From NCBI RefSeq assembly GCF_023242365.1, contig NZ_JALLIX010000009.1, positions 1 to 64,000 of the forward strand: DNA of 64,000 nucleotides. The letters run 5' to 3'. The stretch comes from Pseudomonas sp. MWU13-2100 (GTDB taxonomy: Bacteria; Pseudomonadota; Gammaproteobacteria; Pseudomonadales; Pseudomonadaceae). Positions 1 through 9,103 of this stretch are shown in pieces (the stretch's first letter is position 1; each line of letters starts with the position of its first letter). The translations under genes were made by a program, and so were the position numbers. The notes beneath the pieces were generated by a model, which did no database searches, was not told the origin of the DNA, and was given only the letters and a program-made list of their open reading frames with translations.

Positions 1-1
1 G

Positions 2-259
2 ATTGATCCACAACGTGAAGTCGCAATAGCCAGCGTGTTGGTTGACGCAGCGATGCCGTTCAAGCCGAACCAGGGACTTCACAACCTGGATGCATTGTTG
101 GGACATCCGGGCGAAGCATCACCCTGGCTGGCGATCGCCGCCGCAACGCAGAATCTTCAACGCGGCACTGGGCCGCAATTCATTTTCAGTGGTGGCAGCT
201 GCGCAGAGGCAGGGCTCTGGAGCACGGTATTAACGCCTGTGCCAGCGCTTTCGAAGTAG
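2..259 (+). CDS. C-terminal fragment of an unrecognised protein
   Basis: The frame is open from the first bases of the window and stops with TAG at 257-259, giving about 85 residues of a C-terminus. The residues read naturally (LHNLDALLGHPGEASPWLAI, then GPQFIFSGG) and codon use is normal for Pseudomonas, so this is probably a real gene entering from the left. The small-residue-rich end with a GPQFIFSGG turn is faintly like a thiolase or ketosynthase-fold C-terminus, but that is a guess. No function is assigned. It runs towards the wsp operon, which is on the other strand. Confidence 0.5.
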   Translation: MDPQREVAIASVLVDAAMPFKPNQGLHNLDALLGHPGEASPWLAIAAATQNLQRGTGPQFIFSGGSCAEAGLWSTVLTPVPALSK

Positions 260-544
260 GAAATTCGAATGTAATAATATTATTGTCGGGGTGATAAAAC
301 CTTCAAATTGTGCAGCGCCAGAACCGGCGCCCACACGGGTGGTACTCGATCAGGAAACCGGGGCGCTGCGGGTTCGGTCGGTATAGAGGTATTTACGCTC
401 CGTTAGGAATTTCAACCGGCTAAGATCGATCACCGATACATCGGTGACGACCGAACTATAGTCCAGCCACTCACCCAATAGTCGCCGCTTTTACACCTTG
501 AAATACGAGCCACTGCGGATGCCAGCAATGGCGATTTACCCGCC
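260..544. other. Intergenic stretch, possibly with a 31-codon gene remnant
   Basis: This stretch lies between the stop of the partial left-hand gene and the stop of wspR, two convergent genes. It holds an AT-rich palindrome (AATAATATTATT near 273-284). A 31-codon frame runs from GTG at 291 to TAG at 384-386 and ends RVVLDQETGALRVRSV, with coding-like codon choice. The frame is short and lacks a clear ribosome site, so it may be the tail of a decayed gene or chance. No terminator with a U-tract is visible for wspR. Confidence 0.35.
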
Positions 545-1549
545 TTAGCCAACCCCCACCTGATTCCGCCCACTGTTCTTCGCCGAATACAGCCCCTTGT
601 CCGCCGCCGAAATCAGATCGCGACAGTTGCTACCCTGCTGCGGTATCACCATGGACACCCCAATGCTGACCGTCAGCACCGAACCCTCGCCCGGCATATT
701 GTGCGGGATCTTCAACCCCGCCACGGTCTGTCGCAGTTTTTCCGCCACCAGCCGCGCACCGCCTTGCGAAGTGTTCGGCAACACCAACGCAAACTCTTCG
801 CCGCCATAACGCGCCGGCAGGTCCGAAGGCCGGCTGCTGGCCTCGCGGATTGTCTGCGCCACCTTGCGCAGAGCTTCATCGCCCTCCAGATGACCAAAGC
901 TGTCATTGAAGGCTTTGAAATAGTCCACGTCGATCATCAGCAGCGACATCTGCGTCTGCTCGCGCTGCGCCCTCCTCCACTCCAACTCCAGGTACTCGTC
1001 GAAGTGCCGGCGGTTGGACAACCCGGTCAAACCATCGGAGTTCATCAAGCGCTGCAGCACCAGGTTGGTGTCGAGCAATTGCTGCTGACTGACCCGCAAC
1101 GCCCGATACGCCGCATCACGCTGCAACAAGGTCATGTAGGAGCGCGAGTGATAACGAATACGCGCCACCAACTCGATATTGTCCGGCAACTTGACCAGGT
1201 AATCGTTGGCCCCGGCGGCAAACGCCGCGCTCTTGATCAGCGGGTCTTCCTTGGTCGAGAGCACGATGATCGGGATGTCCTTGGTCGCCGGGTGATTGCG
1301 GTACTCGCGCACCAGGCTCAGGCCATCGAGCCCGGGCATCACCAGGTCCTGCAGGATCACCGTCGGCTTGATGCGGATCGCCTGGGCAATCGCCTGGTGC
1401 GGATCGGCACAGAAATGGAAATCGATATTGCTCTCAGTGGCCAGCCCGCGCCGCACCGCCTCGCCGATCATGGCCTGATCGTCAACCAGCAACACCATCG
1501 CGGCGTTTTCGTCGGTGGTCTTGAAATCATACAGCTGTAAATCATTCAT
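545..1549 (-). CDS. wspR: WspR, response-regulator diguanylate cyclase
   Basis: This is the output protein of the Wsp surface-sensing system; it makes c-di-GMP from two GTP when phosphorylated by WspE. The 334 residues hold a receiver domain (residues about 18-135, phospho-acceptor Asp68 in [13 protein letters not shown]), a linker, and a GGDEF domain (about 170-330). The active-site motif is GGEEF at 249-253. An RxxD inhibitory site (Arg240-Asp243) lies exactly five residues before it, so product feedback is expected. It is the last gene of the operon, 51 bp after wspF. All key residues are present. Confidence 0.97.
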   Translation of the reverse strand: MNDLQLYDFKTTDENAAMVLLVDDQAMIGEAVRRGLATESNIDFHFCADPHQAIAQAIRIKPTVILQDLVMPGLDGLSLVREYRNHPATKDIPIIVLSTKEDPLIKSAAFAAGANDYLVKLPDNIELVARIRYHSRSYMTLLQRDAAYRALRVSQQQLLDTNLVLQRLMNSDGLTGLSNRRHFDEYLELEWRRAQREQTQMSLLMIDVDYFKAFNDSFGHLEGDEALRKVAQTIREASSRPSDLPARYGGEEFALVLPNTSQGGARLVAEKLRQTVAGLKIPHNMPGEGSVLTVSIGVSMVIPQQGSNCRDLISAADKGLYSAKNSGRNQVGVG

Positions 1550-1600
1550 ACGCGGTCACCTGAAGTACTGCTTTCAAACCAGGATTGCTGACGATAGGAC

Positions 1601-2611
1601 TCATGTCGGAAATATCTCCAGCAAGCGTGGTGCGATTTTGTTCAGTGGGCGAATTTCGACAGCGGCATCGATAGCCGCCGCTGCCTTGGGCATGCCGTAC
1701 ACGGCACTGCTCAGTTGGTCCTGGGCGATGGTCAGGTAGCCGCGCTCGCGCATCAGCTTCAATCCCTGGGCACCGTCGCGCCCCATGCCCGTCAACAGAA
1801 CGCCCACCGCATCGCCATTCCAGTAACTGGCGACACTCTCGAAAAACACATCGATGGAAGGCCGATAGATCTCGTTCACGGGCTCGGCGGTGTAGGCCAG
1901 GGTGCCGTTTTTCAACAAGCGGATATGGTGGTTGGTCCCCGCCAGCAGCACGGTACCGCGCTGCGGCGCTTCACCATCGCGGGCCAGGCGCACCGGCAGG
2001 CAGCAGGCGCTGCTCAACCATTCGGCCATGCCGGCGGCAAATACCTGGTCGACATGCTGGACCAGGACAATCGCGGCCGGAAAATGAGCAGGCAAACCTT
2101 TCAACAAGGTTTCCAATGCCGCCGGCCCCCCGGCCGAAGAGCCGATGGCCACCAGTTTCTGCCGTGGACTGTCGTCCCGAGCCGGCGCGGCCACGCTGCG
2201 CACCCGGCTGCCACGCTGGCCGATCAGCCAGCCGATATTGAGGATTTTGCGCAACAACGGCGCCGCGGCTTCCTTCGGGTTGCCAGCGCCGATGGCCGGG
2301 GTGTCGACCACATCCAGAGCGCCGTGGCCCATGGCCTCGAAAACCCGGTGGACGTTCTGCTGCCGGTCGACGGTGACAATCACAATGGCACACGGCGACT
2401 CGGCCATGATCCGCCGGGTGGCTTCGACCCCATCCATCACCGGCATGATCAGGTCCATCAGGATCAGGTCCGGGGTGTCCTCGGCGCAATGCTTCACCGC
2501 TTCGGCGCCATTGCCGGCGACCCAGATCACTTGGTGGGCCGGCTCGAACGCCAGGGCACGACGCAACGCTTCCACCGCCATGGGCATGTCGTTGACGATA
2601 GCAATCCTCAT
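1601..2611 (-). CDS. wspF: WspF, CheB-type methylesterase
   Basis: WspF removes methyl groups from the WspA receptor and so resets the signal. In Pseudomonas, loss of WspF locks the pathway on and gives wrinkly colonies. The 336 residues have a receiver domain (about 1-125, Asp in LILMDLIMPVMDG) followed by a CheB esterase domain. Its catalytic Ser (IGSSAGGPAAL), His (LVQHV) and Asp (GMGRDGAQGL) are all visible. The ATG overlaps the wspE stop by 4 nt (ATGA), indicating translational coupling. It appears intact, so the pathway should be controllable in this strain. Confidence 0.97.
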   Translation of the reverse strand: MRIAIVNDMPMAVEALRRALAFEPAHQVIWVAGNGAEAVKHCAEDTPDLILMDLIMPVMDGVEATRRIMAESPCAIVIVTVDRQQNVHRVFEAMGHGALDVVDTPAIGAGNPKEAAAPLLRKILNIGWLIGQRGSRVRSVAAPARDDSPRQKLVAIGSSAGGPAALETLLKGLPAHFPAAIVLVQHVDQVFAAGMAEWLSSACCLPVRLARDGEAPQRGTVLLAGTNHHIRLLKNGTLAYTAEPVNEIYRPSIDVFFESVASYWNGDAVGVLLTGMGRDGAQGLKLMRERGYLTIAQDQLSSAVYGMPKAAAAIDAAVEIRPLNKIAPRLLEIFPT

Positions 2612-4914
2612 CCCTGGGCGCCCCCGATCAACTCGACCACGGCATCCAGCAAGGCATCATCATGAAAACTGGCCTTGGCCAGATAATAGTCGGCTCCGGC
2701 GTCCAGTCCACGCCGACGATCCTCTTCACGATCCTTGTAGGACACCACCATGACCGGCAGCGACTGCAAGCGCGTGTCTTTACGCAAGAGTGTGACCAAT
2801 TCAATCCCGTCCATTCGTGGCATGTCGATATCGGTGATCAGCAGGTCGAAGTCTTCGGCGCGCAGGGCGTTCCAACCGTCCATGCCATCCACCGCGACCG
2901 CCACCTCATAACCCCGGTTGAGCAGCAGTTTGCGTTGCAGTTCGCGCACGGTGAGGGAGTCGTCGACCACCAGCACGCGCTTGCGCACGGCCTCGCTGGC
3001 ATGACGATTGCGCCGGTCGATACGCTCCAGGCGACCGGTGTTTAGCAGCTTGTCCACCGAGCGCAGCATGTCCTCGACATCGACGATCAACACCGCCGAA
3101 CCGTCGTCGAGCAAGGCCCCCGCGGAAATATCCTGGACCTTGCCCAGCCGTGGGTCCAGCGGTAATACCACCAGGGTGCGCTCGCCGACAAAACGCTCCA
3201 CCTCGATACCATAGACCGCCTCGCGCTCGCGGATCACCACGACCTTGAGGTTGCCATCATGGTGTTCGCTGGCCGGGCGCTGCAACAGCTGGCTGGCCGC
3301 AACCAACCCGACATGCCGGCCTTCATGCCAGAAGTGCTGCCGCCCCTCGAGTTGCACAATGTCCTCGGGCGCCAGGTCGCACATGCGTTCGATGTGGGCC
3401 AGGGGAAAGGCGTAGGCCTCGCCGCCGACTTCCACCACCAGGCTGCGTACCACCGACAAGGTCAGCGGCACCTCCAGGTGGAAACGGCTGCCCTGCCCCG
3501 CCGCCTGCTCCAGCACCACGGCACCGCGCAACTGACGGACCATGTGCTGTACCGCGTCGAGGCCGACCCCGCGCCCGGACACTTCGGTGACCTTGTCCCG
3601 CAAGCTGAACCCCGGCAGAAAGAGGAAGCTCAGCAACTCCTCTTCGCTCAGTTGCGCAGCGGTCTCGACCGGGGACAACTGGCGCTCGATCACGCTGCGA
3701 CGGACCCGCTCCAGATCCACGCCGGCGCCATCGTCGCTCAATTGCAGTACCAGCAGCCCGGCCTGGTGCGAGGCCCGCAGGCGAATCCGGCCTTCCGCCG
3801 GCTTGCCGGCCAGCACCCGCAGTTCCGGGCTTTCGATGCCATGGTCGACGGCATTGCGCAGCAAGTGGGTCAACGGCGCTTCGAGCTTTTCCAGCACATC
3901 GCGGTCGACCTGGGTTTTCTCCCCTTCGATTTCCAACCGCACCTGCTTGCCCAGGCTGCGGCCCAGGTCACGGACCATCCGCACCTGGCCGTTGAGGACA
4001 TCGGCAAAGGGCCGCATGCGACAGGCCAGCGCGGTGTCATACAGTACCTGGGCACGCTGGCTGGCCTGCCAGCCGAACTCATCCAGCTCCAGGGTTTGCG
4101 CTGTCAGCATCAGTTGGGACTCGGCCAGCAGGCGTCGGGCATCAGCCAGCGCCTCCTCGGCCTCGAGGCTCAAGCCGACGCTCTTCAAGTGATCGCCGAG
4201 TTGGTCCAGGGCGCGCAGGCCTTTGTTCTGTATCCGCCGCGCCCGCTGCATGCTCGCCAGATAAGGCTTGATGCGCTGGGTTTCCACCAGGGATTTGCTC
4301 GACAGGTCGAGCAGGCTGTTCAAGCGTTCGGCGGTGACCCGCAACACCCGTTCACCGCCTTCGGCGACCCGGCGGCCTGGGGGCGTCAGCTCCGGTGACG
4401 GTGTTTGCGCCGGCACGGTTTCAGGAGACGGCATTTCAAGATCAAGGGCCAGAGGCGGCGCGAACGCGACTTGCGCCGGCTCAGCCGTCACGGGCGCCGT
4501 CAGCATCAGCCGGGCAGTAGCCGCCGCGGGATCGAGCAGGGCCTGCAACCGCAGGACATAGGCCTCGATCTCCTCCACCCCGACCTTGGCGCTGGGCGTG
4601 GCGATGCGCATCAGCAGGTCAGTGCCGTGCAGCAAGGCGTCGATATGTTCCGCTTGCAGGTACAGCCGACCTTCCTGGGCGCTGACCAGGCAATCTTCCA
4701 TCACATGGGCGACGCTGACCCCGGCATCCACTCCGACAATCCGCGCCGCGCCCTTGAGGGAGTGGGCGGCACGCATACAGGCCTCGAGTTGATCGGCCTG
4801 GGTCGGATTGCGCTCCAGGGCCAGGAGGCCGGCGCTGAGCACCTGGGTCTGGGCCTCGGCCTCCAGGCTGAACAACTCCAGCAGCGACGAGTCGCGCATT
4901 TGATCGGGGGTCAT
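2608..4914 (-). CDS. wspE: WspE, CheA-type hybrid histidine kinase
   Basis: WspE is the kinase of the Wsp complex and phosphorylates WspR and WspF. The 768 residues hold an N-terminal Hpt/P1 domain (AAHSLKGAARIVG, near residue 50), a proline-rich linker, dimerisation and HATPase domains (LLRNAVDHGIE, then SGRGVGLDAV), a CheW-like P5 domain, and a C-terminal receiver (about 645-765, Asp in LLITDIDMPRMDG). The receiver fused to CheA is typical of WspE. It overlaps wspD and wspF by 4 nt each. No key motif is missing. Confidence 0.97.
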   Translation of the reverse strand: MTPDQMRDSSLLELFSLEAEAQTQVLSAGLLALERNPTQADQLEACMRAAHSLKGAARIVGVDAGVSVAHVMEDCLVSAQEGRLYLQAEHIDALLHGTDLLMRIATPSAKVGVEEIEAYVLRLQALLDPAAATARLMLTAPVTAEPAQVAFAPPLALDLEMPSPETVPAQTPSPELTPPGRRVAEGGERVLRVTAERLNSLLDLSSKSLVETQRIKPYLASMQRARRIQNKGLRALDQLGDHLKSVGLSLEAEEALADARRLLAESQLMLTAQTLELDEFGWQASQRAQVLYDTALACRMRPFADVLNGQVRMVRDLGRSLGKQVRLEIEGEKTQVDRDVLEKLEAPLTHLLRNAVDHGIESPELRVLAGKPAEGRIRLRASHQAGLLVLQLSDDGAGVDLERVRRSVIERQLSPVETAAQLSEEELLSFLFLPGFSLRDKVTEVSGRGVGLDAVQHMVRQLRGAVVLEQAAGQGSRFHLEVPLTLSVVRSLVVEVGGEAYAFPLAHIERMCDLAPEDIVQLEGRQHFWHEGRHVGLVAASQLLQRPASEHHDGNLKVVVIREREAVYGIEVERFVGERTLVVLPLDPRLGKVQDISAGALLDDGSAVLIVDVEDMLRSVDKLLNTGRLERIDRRNRHASEAVRKRVLVVDDSLTVRELQRKLLLNRGYEVAVAVDGMDGWNALRAEDFDLLITDIDMPRMDGIELVTLLRKDTRLQSLPVMVVSYKDREEDRRRGLDAGADYYLAKASFHDDALLDAVVELIGGAQG

Positions 4915-5597
4915 GTGAAGCTCCGGGTCACGGCCGACAGCAATTGCTCTTCATCCAGCCAACGCAGGCTGCGCCCCCTGAACGGCAGTACACCACGGGT
5001 AAACCGCGCGCTGGCCTGGGGCCCGGCGGCGCTGGCGGTATCGAGCAGGCGCTGGTCGATGGCATGGATACCGTCGACCTCGTCCACCGGCAGCACCACC
5101 GGGCCGCCCTGGGCGCCGACGATCAGCATGCGCGGCATGACCCGGGCGCCCGGCGTGGCCGTGATCGAGGCGTCCAGCCCGAGCAACTCCACCAGCGACA
5201 GGCAGGCCACCAAGGCACCGCGCACATTGGCCACGCCGAGCAAGGCCCGCGAACGCTGATGTGGCAGGGAGTGAATCGGCTGCAACGGCGCGATTTCCAC
5301 CAGGCAACGGGTGGCCAGGCCCAGCCATTCCTCGCCGACGCGGAACATCAGCAGCGAACGGGTGACCACGTCACTGTCAGCCTCGACCGCCGCGCCCTGC
5401 TCGGGACGTTCCTGTTGCAACGAGTAACGGTCCAGCAGGCGCGTGGCGGCCGCGGAATACACCGCACAGTTACGGCAATGGATATGTTCGACCAGCAGCG
5501 GGCAGGACTTGTCGCCGTGGATGCCGATGCGGTTCCAGCAATCGTCGATTTTCTCGGCGTCGTGGAGGGTCAGGTTCAAGTCTGTCAAACCGCTCAT
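4911..5597 (-). CDS. wspD: WspD, CheW-type coupling protein
   Basis: This is one of two CheW-like adaptors joining the WspA receptor to the WspE kinase. It has 228 residues. The CheW domain occupies about residues 80-225 (LMFRVGEEWLGLATRCLVEI, then NVRGALVACLSLVELLGL). The N-terminal extension of about 75 residues holds three cysteines (HIHCRNCAVYSAAA and an earlier DDCW), as is usual for WspD and not for canonical CheW. Start and stop overlap the neighbouring wsp genes by ATGA. Confidence 0.95.
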   Translation of the reverse strand: MSGLTDLNLTLHDAEKIDDCWNRIGIHGDKSCPLLVEHIHCRNCAVYSAAATRLLDRYSLQQERPEQGAAVEADSDVVTRSLLMFRVGEEWLGLATRCLVEIAPLQPIHSLPHQRSRALLGVANVRGALVACLSLVELLGLDASITATPGARVMPRMLIVGAQGGPVVLPVDEVDGIHAIDQRLLDTASAAGPQASARFTRGVLPFRGRSLRWLDEEQLLSAVTRSFT

Positions 5598-6880
5598 CGT
5601 TTACGCTCACTGTCAGCGGTACGCTCGTTACGGGCGGCGCGCTCCTGCAATCGCCGGGCGCCTGCCGCATCCCCCTGGGAGGCCAGCAACGCCGCCAGGT
5701 GGATGAGGGCCTCGGGGTGTTGCGGTTCCAGGTACAAGGCCTTGCGATAAAAGCCCTGGGCCTCCAGCGCACTGCCGGCCACGTCGCTCAACAGGCCCAG
5801 CCAGTAGAAGACCTGGGCCACCGGTTCGTGTTGTCGCAGGTAGGTTTCGCAGGCCTCACGCGCCTGGGCGCCATTGCCTGCGTTGGCCAGCGTGGCAATC
5901 CGTGCCAGCAGGCTGGCGGCGGCGTCCGGCGCCGCGGGTCTCGGCGTGGCTGCTGGCGCGCGGGGCACGAAGGCAGCGCGGGTGCTGAATGGTCGACGCA
6001 GGGGCAGCACCGACGCGCTGGCGGGTTGCGGCACACGCAGCGGCAAAGGCGGCGGCACGAACACCGGCAAGGGGGCGGGCTCCACGTCCGTCTGGCGGCG
6101 AAAAGCGAAGGACTGCGCCGCGCCGATGGAGCACATGCCCATCCGCCCCAGCAGGTTGCCCTCGGCCGGACCGATGAACAGCACGCCGTCCACATGGGTA
6201 AGACGCTTGAGAATGTCGAAGACCTGGCGTTGCGTCGCCAGGTCGAAATAGATCAACAGGTTGCGGCAAAACACGAAGTCATAGACCTCGCCGACCCGCA
6301 ACTCGGGATCGAGCAGGTTACCGCTCTGCAAACGCACCTGTTCACGAACCCGCTCGCTGAGCCGGTAACCGTCCGCCAGCACGGTGAAGTGCCGCTCGCG
6401 AAACTCCAGCCCCTGCCCGCGAAAGGAGTTCTTGCCGTACACCGCGCGCCTGGCCCTTTCCACCGACAATGGGCTGACATCGATGCCGTCCACCTTGAAC
6501 TGGTGCGGCGCCAGGCCCGCATCGAGCAGCGCCATGGCGATCGAATAGGGCTCTTCGCCGGTGGAACAGGGCAGGCTGAGGATCTTCAAGGCGCGCATGC
6601 CCTTGATCTGTGCCAACCGCTCGCTGGCCAGGCGCGCCAGGGTCGAAAATGACTCCGGGTAACGGAAGAACCAGGTTTCCGGGACGATCACCGCCTCGAT
6701 CAACGCTTGCTGCTCGTCGCCGCTGGCCTGCAACCGGGTCCAGTAGTGATCCGCCGAAGGCATTTGCAACTGGGTGCAACGCTGACGCACGGCACGCTCG
6801 ATAATCGCCGCGCCGACCGAGGCCACATCGAGGCCGATACGGTGCTTGAGGAAGTCGAAGAAGCGCTGGTCGTCACTCAT
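5594..6880 (-). CDS. wspC: WspC, CheR-type methyltransferase with TPRs
   Basis: WspC methylates glutamates of the WspA receptor using S-adenosylmethionine and opposes WspF. The CheR domain fills about residues 1-270 (VPETWFFRYPESF, SLPCSTGEEPYSIAMALLDA as SAM-binding loop, FVFCRNLLIYFD). A proline/alanine-rich linker (about 275-325) and C-terminal tetratricopeptide repeats (about 330-420) follow, as in other WspC proteins. Total length is 428 residues. It overlaps wspB and wspD by 4 nt. Confidence 0.96.
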   Translation of the reverse strand: MSDDQRFFDFLKHRIGLDVASVGAAIIERAVRQRCTQLQMPSADHYWTRLQASGDEQQALIEAVIVPETWFFRYPESFSTLARLASERLAQIKGMRALKILSLPCSTGEEPYSIAMALLDAGLAPHQFKVDGIDVSPLSVERARRAVYGKNSFRGQGLEFRERHFTVLADGYRLSERVREQVRLQSGNLLDPELRVGEVYDFVFCRNLLIYFDLATQRQVFDILKRLTHVDGVLFIGPAEGNLLGRMGMCSIGAAQSFAFRRQTDVEPAPLPVFVPPPLPLRVPQPASASVLPLRRPFSTRAAFVPRAPAATPRPAAPDAAASLLARIATLANAGNGAQAREACETYLRQHEPVAQVFYWLGLLSDVAGSALEAQGFYRKALYLEPQHPEALIHLAALLASQGDAAGARRLQERAARNERTADSERKR

Positions 6881-7395
6881 GACAGCCCCTCGTCGGCCGC
6901 CGGAAACAGCAGCGCGCGCGCCTCGGCGTTGAGCAGGTCGTTGACCCGGATGCGTTGCAGCAGGCCCTGGGCATCTTCGCGTACCGGCCCCAGGTAGGGC
7001 GCCTCGCGGTTGTCCAGGCCATAGGGCTGGAAGTCCGCCGGGTTGCAGCGCAGGGTATCGGTAGCCTGTTCGAGAATCAGCCCGAGCAGCCGCCCGGGCA
7101 CTTCGCCCGCGGGACGGTAGTGCACCAGCACCAGCCGCGTACTGGTACGGGCCGCCGCCGGCTGGCCGAAGGTCATGGCGCTGACGTCGATCACCGGCAC
7201 CATCGCGCCACGGTGGGCCAACACGCCCGCGACCCAGGCCGGTGCCCGGGCAATCGGTTTGAGTTGCAGGCGCGGCAGCACTTCAGCCACCTCCACGGCA
7301 TCCAGGGCATAGCGTTCGCCGTTGATGCGAAAGACCAGGAACAGGCTGCTCCTGGGCTGCGCGCTGGCGATGCGTTTAGCCACCCACTCGCTCAT
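6877..7395 (-). CDS. wspB: WspB, CheW-type coupling protein
   Basis: This second CheW-like adaptor of the Wsp complex, 172 residues, is a nearly bare CheW domain (FLVFRINGERYALDAVEVAE, then GVLAHRGAMVPVIDVSAM). It scaffolds the WspA-WspE array at the membrane. The ATG shares one base with the wspA stop (TGATG), and its own stop overlaps the wspC start by 4 nt. The seven wsp genes are therefore nearly gapless and should be co-transcribed and coupled. Confidence 0.95.
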   Translation of the reverse strand: MSEWVAKRIASAQPRSSLFLVFRINGERYALDAVEVAEVLPRLQLKPIARAPAWVAGVLAHRGAMVPVIDVSAMTFGQPAAARTSTRLVLVHYRPAGEVPGRLLGLILEQATDTLRCNPADFQPYGLDNREAPYLGPVREDAQGLLQRIRVNDLLNAEARALLFPAADEGLS

Positions 7396-9017
7396 CAGAC
7401 TTTGAAACGCGAGACGCCGCTGCGCAGGCCCACCGCGACCTGGCTCAGCTCGTCGATGGCGAAACTGGCCTGGCGCAAGGACTCGACGGTCTGGCTGCTG
7501 GCGTCGCCCAGTTGCACCAGGGCGAGGTTGATCTGTTCGGCACCGGTGGCCTGGGCCTGCATGCCTTCGTTGACCATCAGCACCCGCGGTGCCAGGGCCT
7601 GGACCTGATGGATGATCTGCGACAGTTGCTCACCGACCTGCTGCACTTCGAACATGCCACGGCGCACTTCCTCGGAGAACTTGTCCATGCCCATGACCCC
7701 GGCGGAGACCGCCGACTGGATCTCACGGACCATCTGCTCGATGTCGTAGGTGGCGACGGCGGTCTGGTCCGCCAGGCGCCGCACTTCGGTGGCGACCACG
7801 GCAAAACCGCGACCGTACTCGCCGGCCTTTTCCGCTTCGATGGCGGCATTGAGGGACAACAGGTTGGTCTGGTCGGCGACCTTGACGATGGTCACCACCA
7901 CCTGGTTGATATTGCCGGCCTTCTCGTTGAGGATCGCCAGCTTGGAGTTCACCAGATCGGCGGCCCCCATCACCGAGTGCATGGTTTCTTCCATGCGCGC
8001 CAGCCCTTGCTGACCGGAACCGGCCAGCACCGAGGCCTGGTCGGCGGCGGTGGAGACTTCGGTCATGGTCCGCACCAGGTCGCGGGAGGTCGCGGCGATT
8101 TCCCGCGAGGTCGCGCCAATCTCGGTAGTGGTCGCGGCGGTCTCGGTGGCCGTGGCCTGCTGTTGCTTGGAGGTCGCGGCGATTTCCGTGACCGAGGTGG
8201 TGACCTGCACCGAGGAACGCTGGGCCTGGGAAACCAGGGCCGTGAGTTCGGTCATCATATCGTTGAAGCCGGTTTCCACCGCGCCGAACTCGTCCTTGCG
8301 TTCCAGGTTCAGGCGGCTGCTAAGGTCACCGGTGCGCATGATTTCGAGGATTTCGACAATTCGCTGCATCGGCGCCATGATCGCGCGCATCAACAGCAGA
8401 CCGCAGAGGCCGGCAGCCACCAGCGCGATCAGCAAGGAAATGCCCATGCTGAGTTTCGCCGCGGACACGGCGGCGGAAATCGAGGCGGTGTCCTGGTCGG
8501 CGACATCCTTGTTCTGGTTGATGATGTCATTGAGTTGATTGCGACCGGAGGCCCAGGCAGGCGCCAGTTGCTCGTTGAACATCCGGATGGCCTGGTCGTT
8601 CTGCTTGTGCTGGTAGAGATCCAGCACGCTGGTCAGCAGCTTGTCGTAAGCCGCGTGATCACGCTTGAATACATCGAAGGCCGCTTGGTCTTCCTGGGTG
8701 AAAATGGTTTTCTGGTAGTTGTCGATCTGCGCGCTCAGACGGTTTTCAAAGTCCTTGAGCTGCGCCTGGTCGGCGGCACTGATGTTGCCGTCAGCGTTGA
8801 ACCCCAGCAGCTGCTGGGTCAGCACATAGCTGTCAACCCAGGCGCTGCGGATCATGGTGCTGTAGTAAACCCCGGGAAGGGCGTCGGTGCGCACACTCTC
8901 CTCGCTGGACTCGATCGACAGCAGCCGGGAATACGAAGCGACGACCATCAGCAGCATGATCGCGATGATGACGGCAAAGCTTGCCAGTATTCGTTGGCGC
9001 AACGTCCAGTTCTTCAC
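7395..9017 (-). CDS. wspA: WspA, methyl-accepting receptor
   Basis: WspA is the membrane receptor of the surface-sensing Wsp pathway. The start chosen is GTG at 9017 (VKNWTLRQRILASF), preceded by AGAGGA six bases upstream. An ATG at 9041 in the same frame lacks such a site. The 540 residues hold TM1 (about 10-30), a periplasmic four-helix domain (about 35-185), TM2 (about 190-212), HAMP, and a methyl-accepting signalling domain whose hairpin tip reads NLLSLNAAIEAEKAGEYGRG. It is the first gene of the operon. Confidence 0.95.
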   Translation of the reverse strand: MKNWTLRQRILASFAVIIAIMLLMVVASYSRLLSIESSEESVRTDALPGVYYSTMIRSAWVDSYVLTQQLLGFNADGNISAADQAQLKDFENRLSAQIDNYQKTIFTQEDQAAFDVFKRDHAAYDKLLTSVLDLYQHKQNDQAIRMFNEQLAPAWASGRNQLNDIINQNKDVADQDTASISAAVSAAKLSMGISLLIALVAAGLCGLLLMRAIMAPMQRIVEILEIMRTGDLSSRLNLERKDEFGAVETGFNDMMTELTALVSQAQRSSVQVTTSVTEIAATSKQQQATATETAATTTEIGATSREIAATSRDLVRTMTEVSTAADQASVLAGSGQQGLARMEETMHSVMGAADLVNSKLAILNEKAGNINQVVVTIVKVADQTNLLSLNAAIEAEKAGEYGRGFAVVATEVRRLADQTAVATYDIEQMVREIQSAVSAGVMGMDKFSEEVRRGMFEVQQVGEQLSQIIHQVQALAPRVLMVNEGMQAQATGAEQINLALVQLGDASSQTVESLRQASFAIDELSQVAVGLRSGVSRFKV

Positions 9018-9103
9018 TCGCAGTCCTCTAGAGCCATTCAAATGAGGGGCAGTATAGCCGAGCGTGTGTCATCCTTGAGCCATCCATTCCAGGAACCTTG
9101 TTC

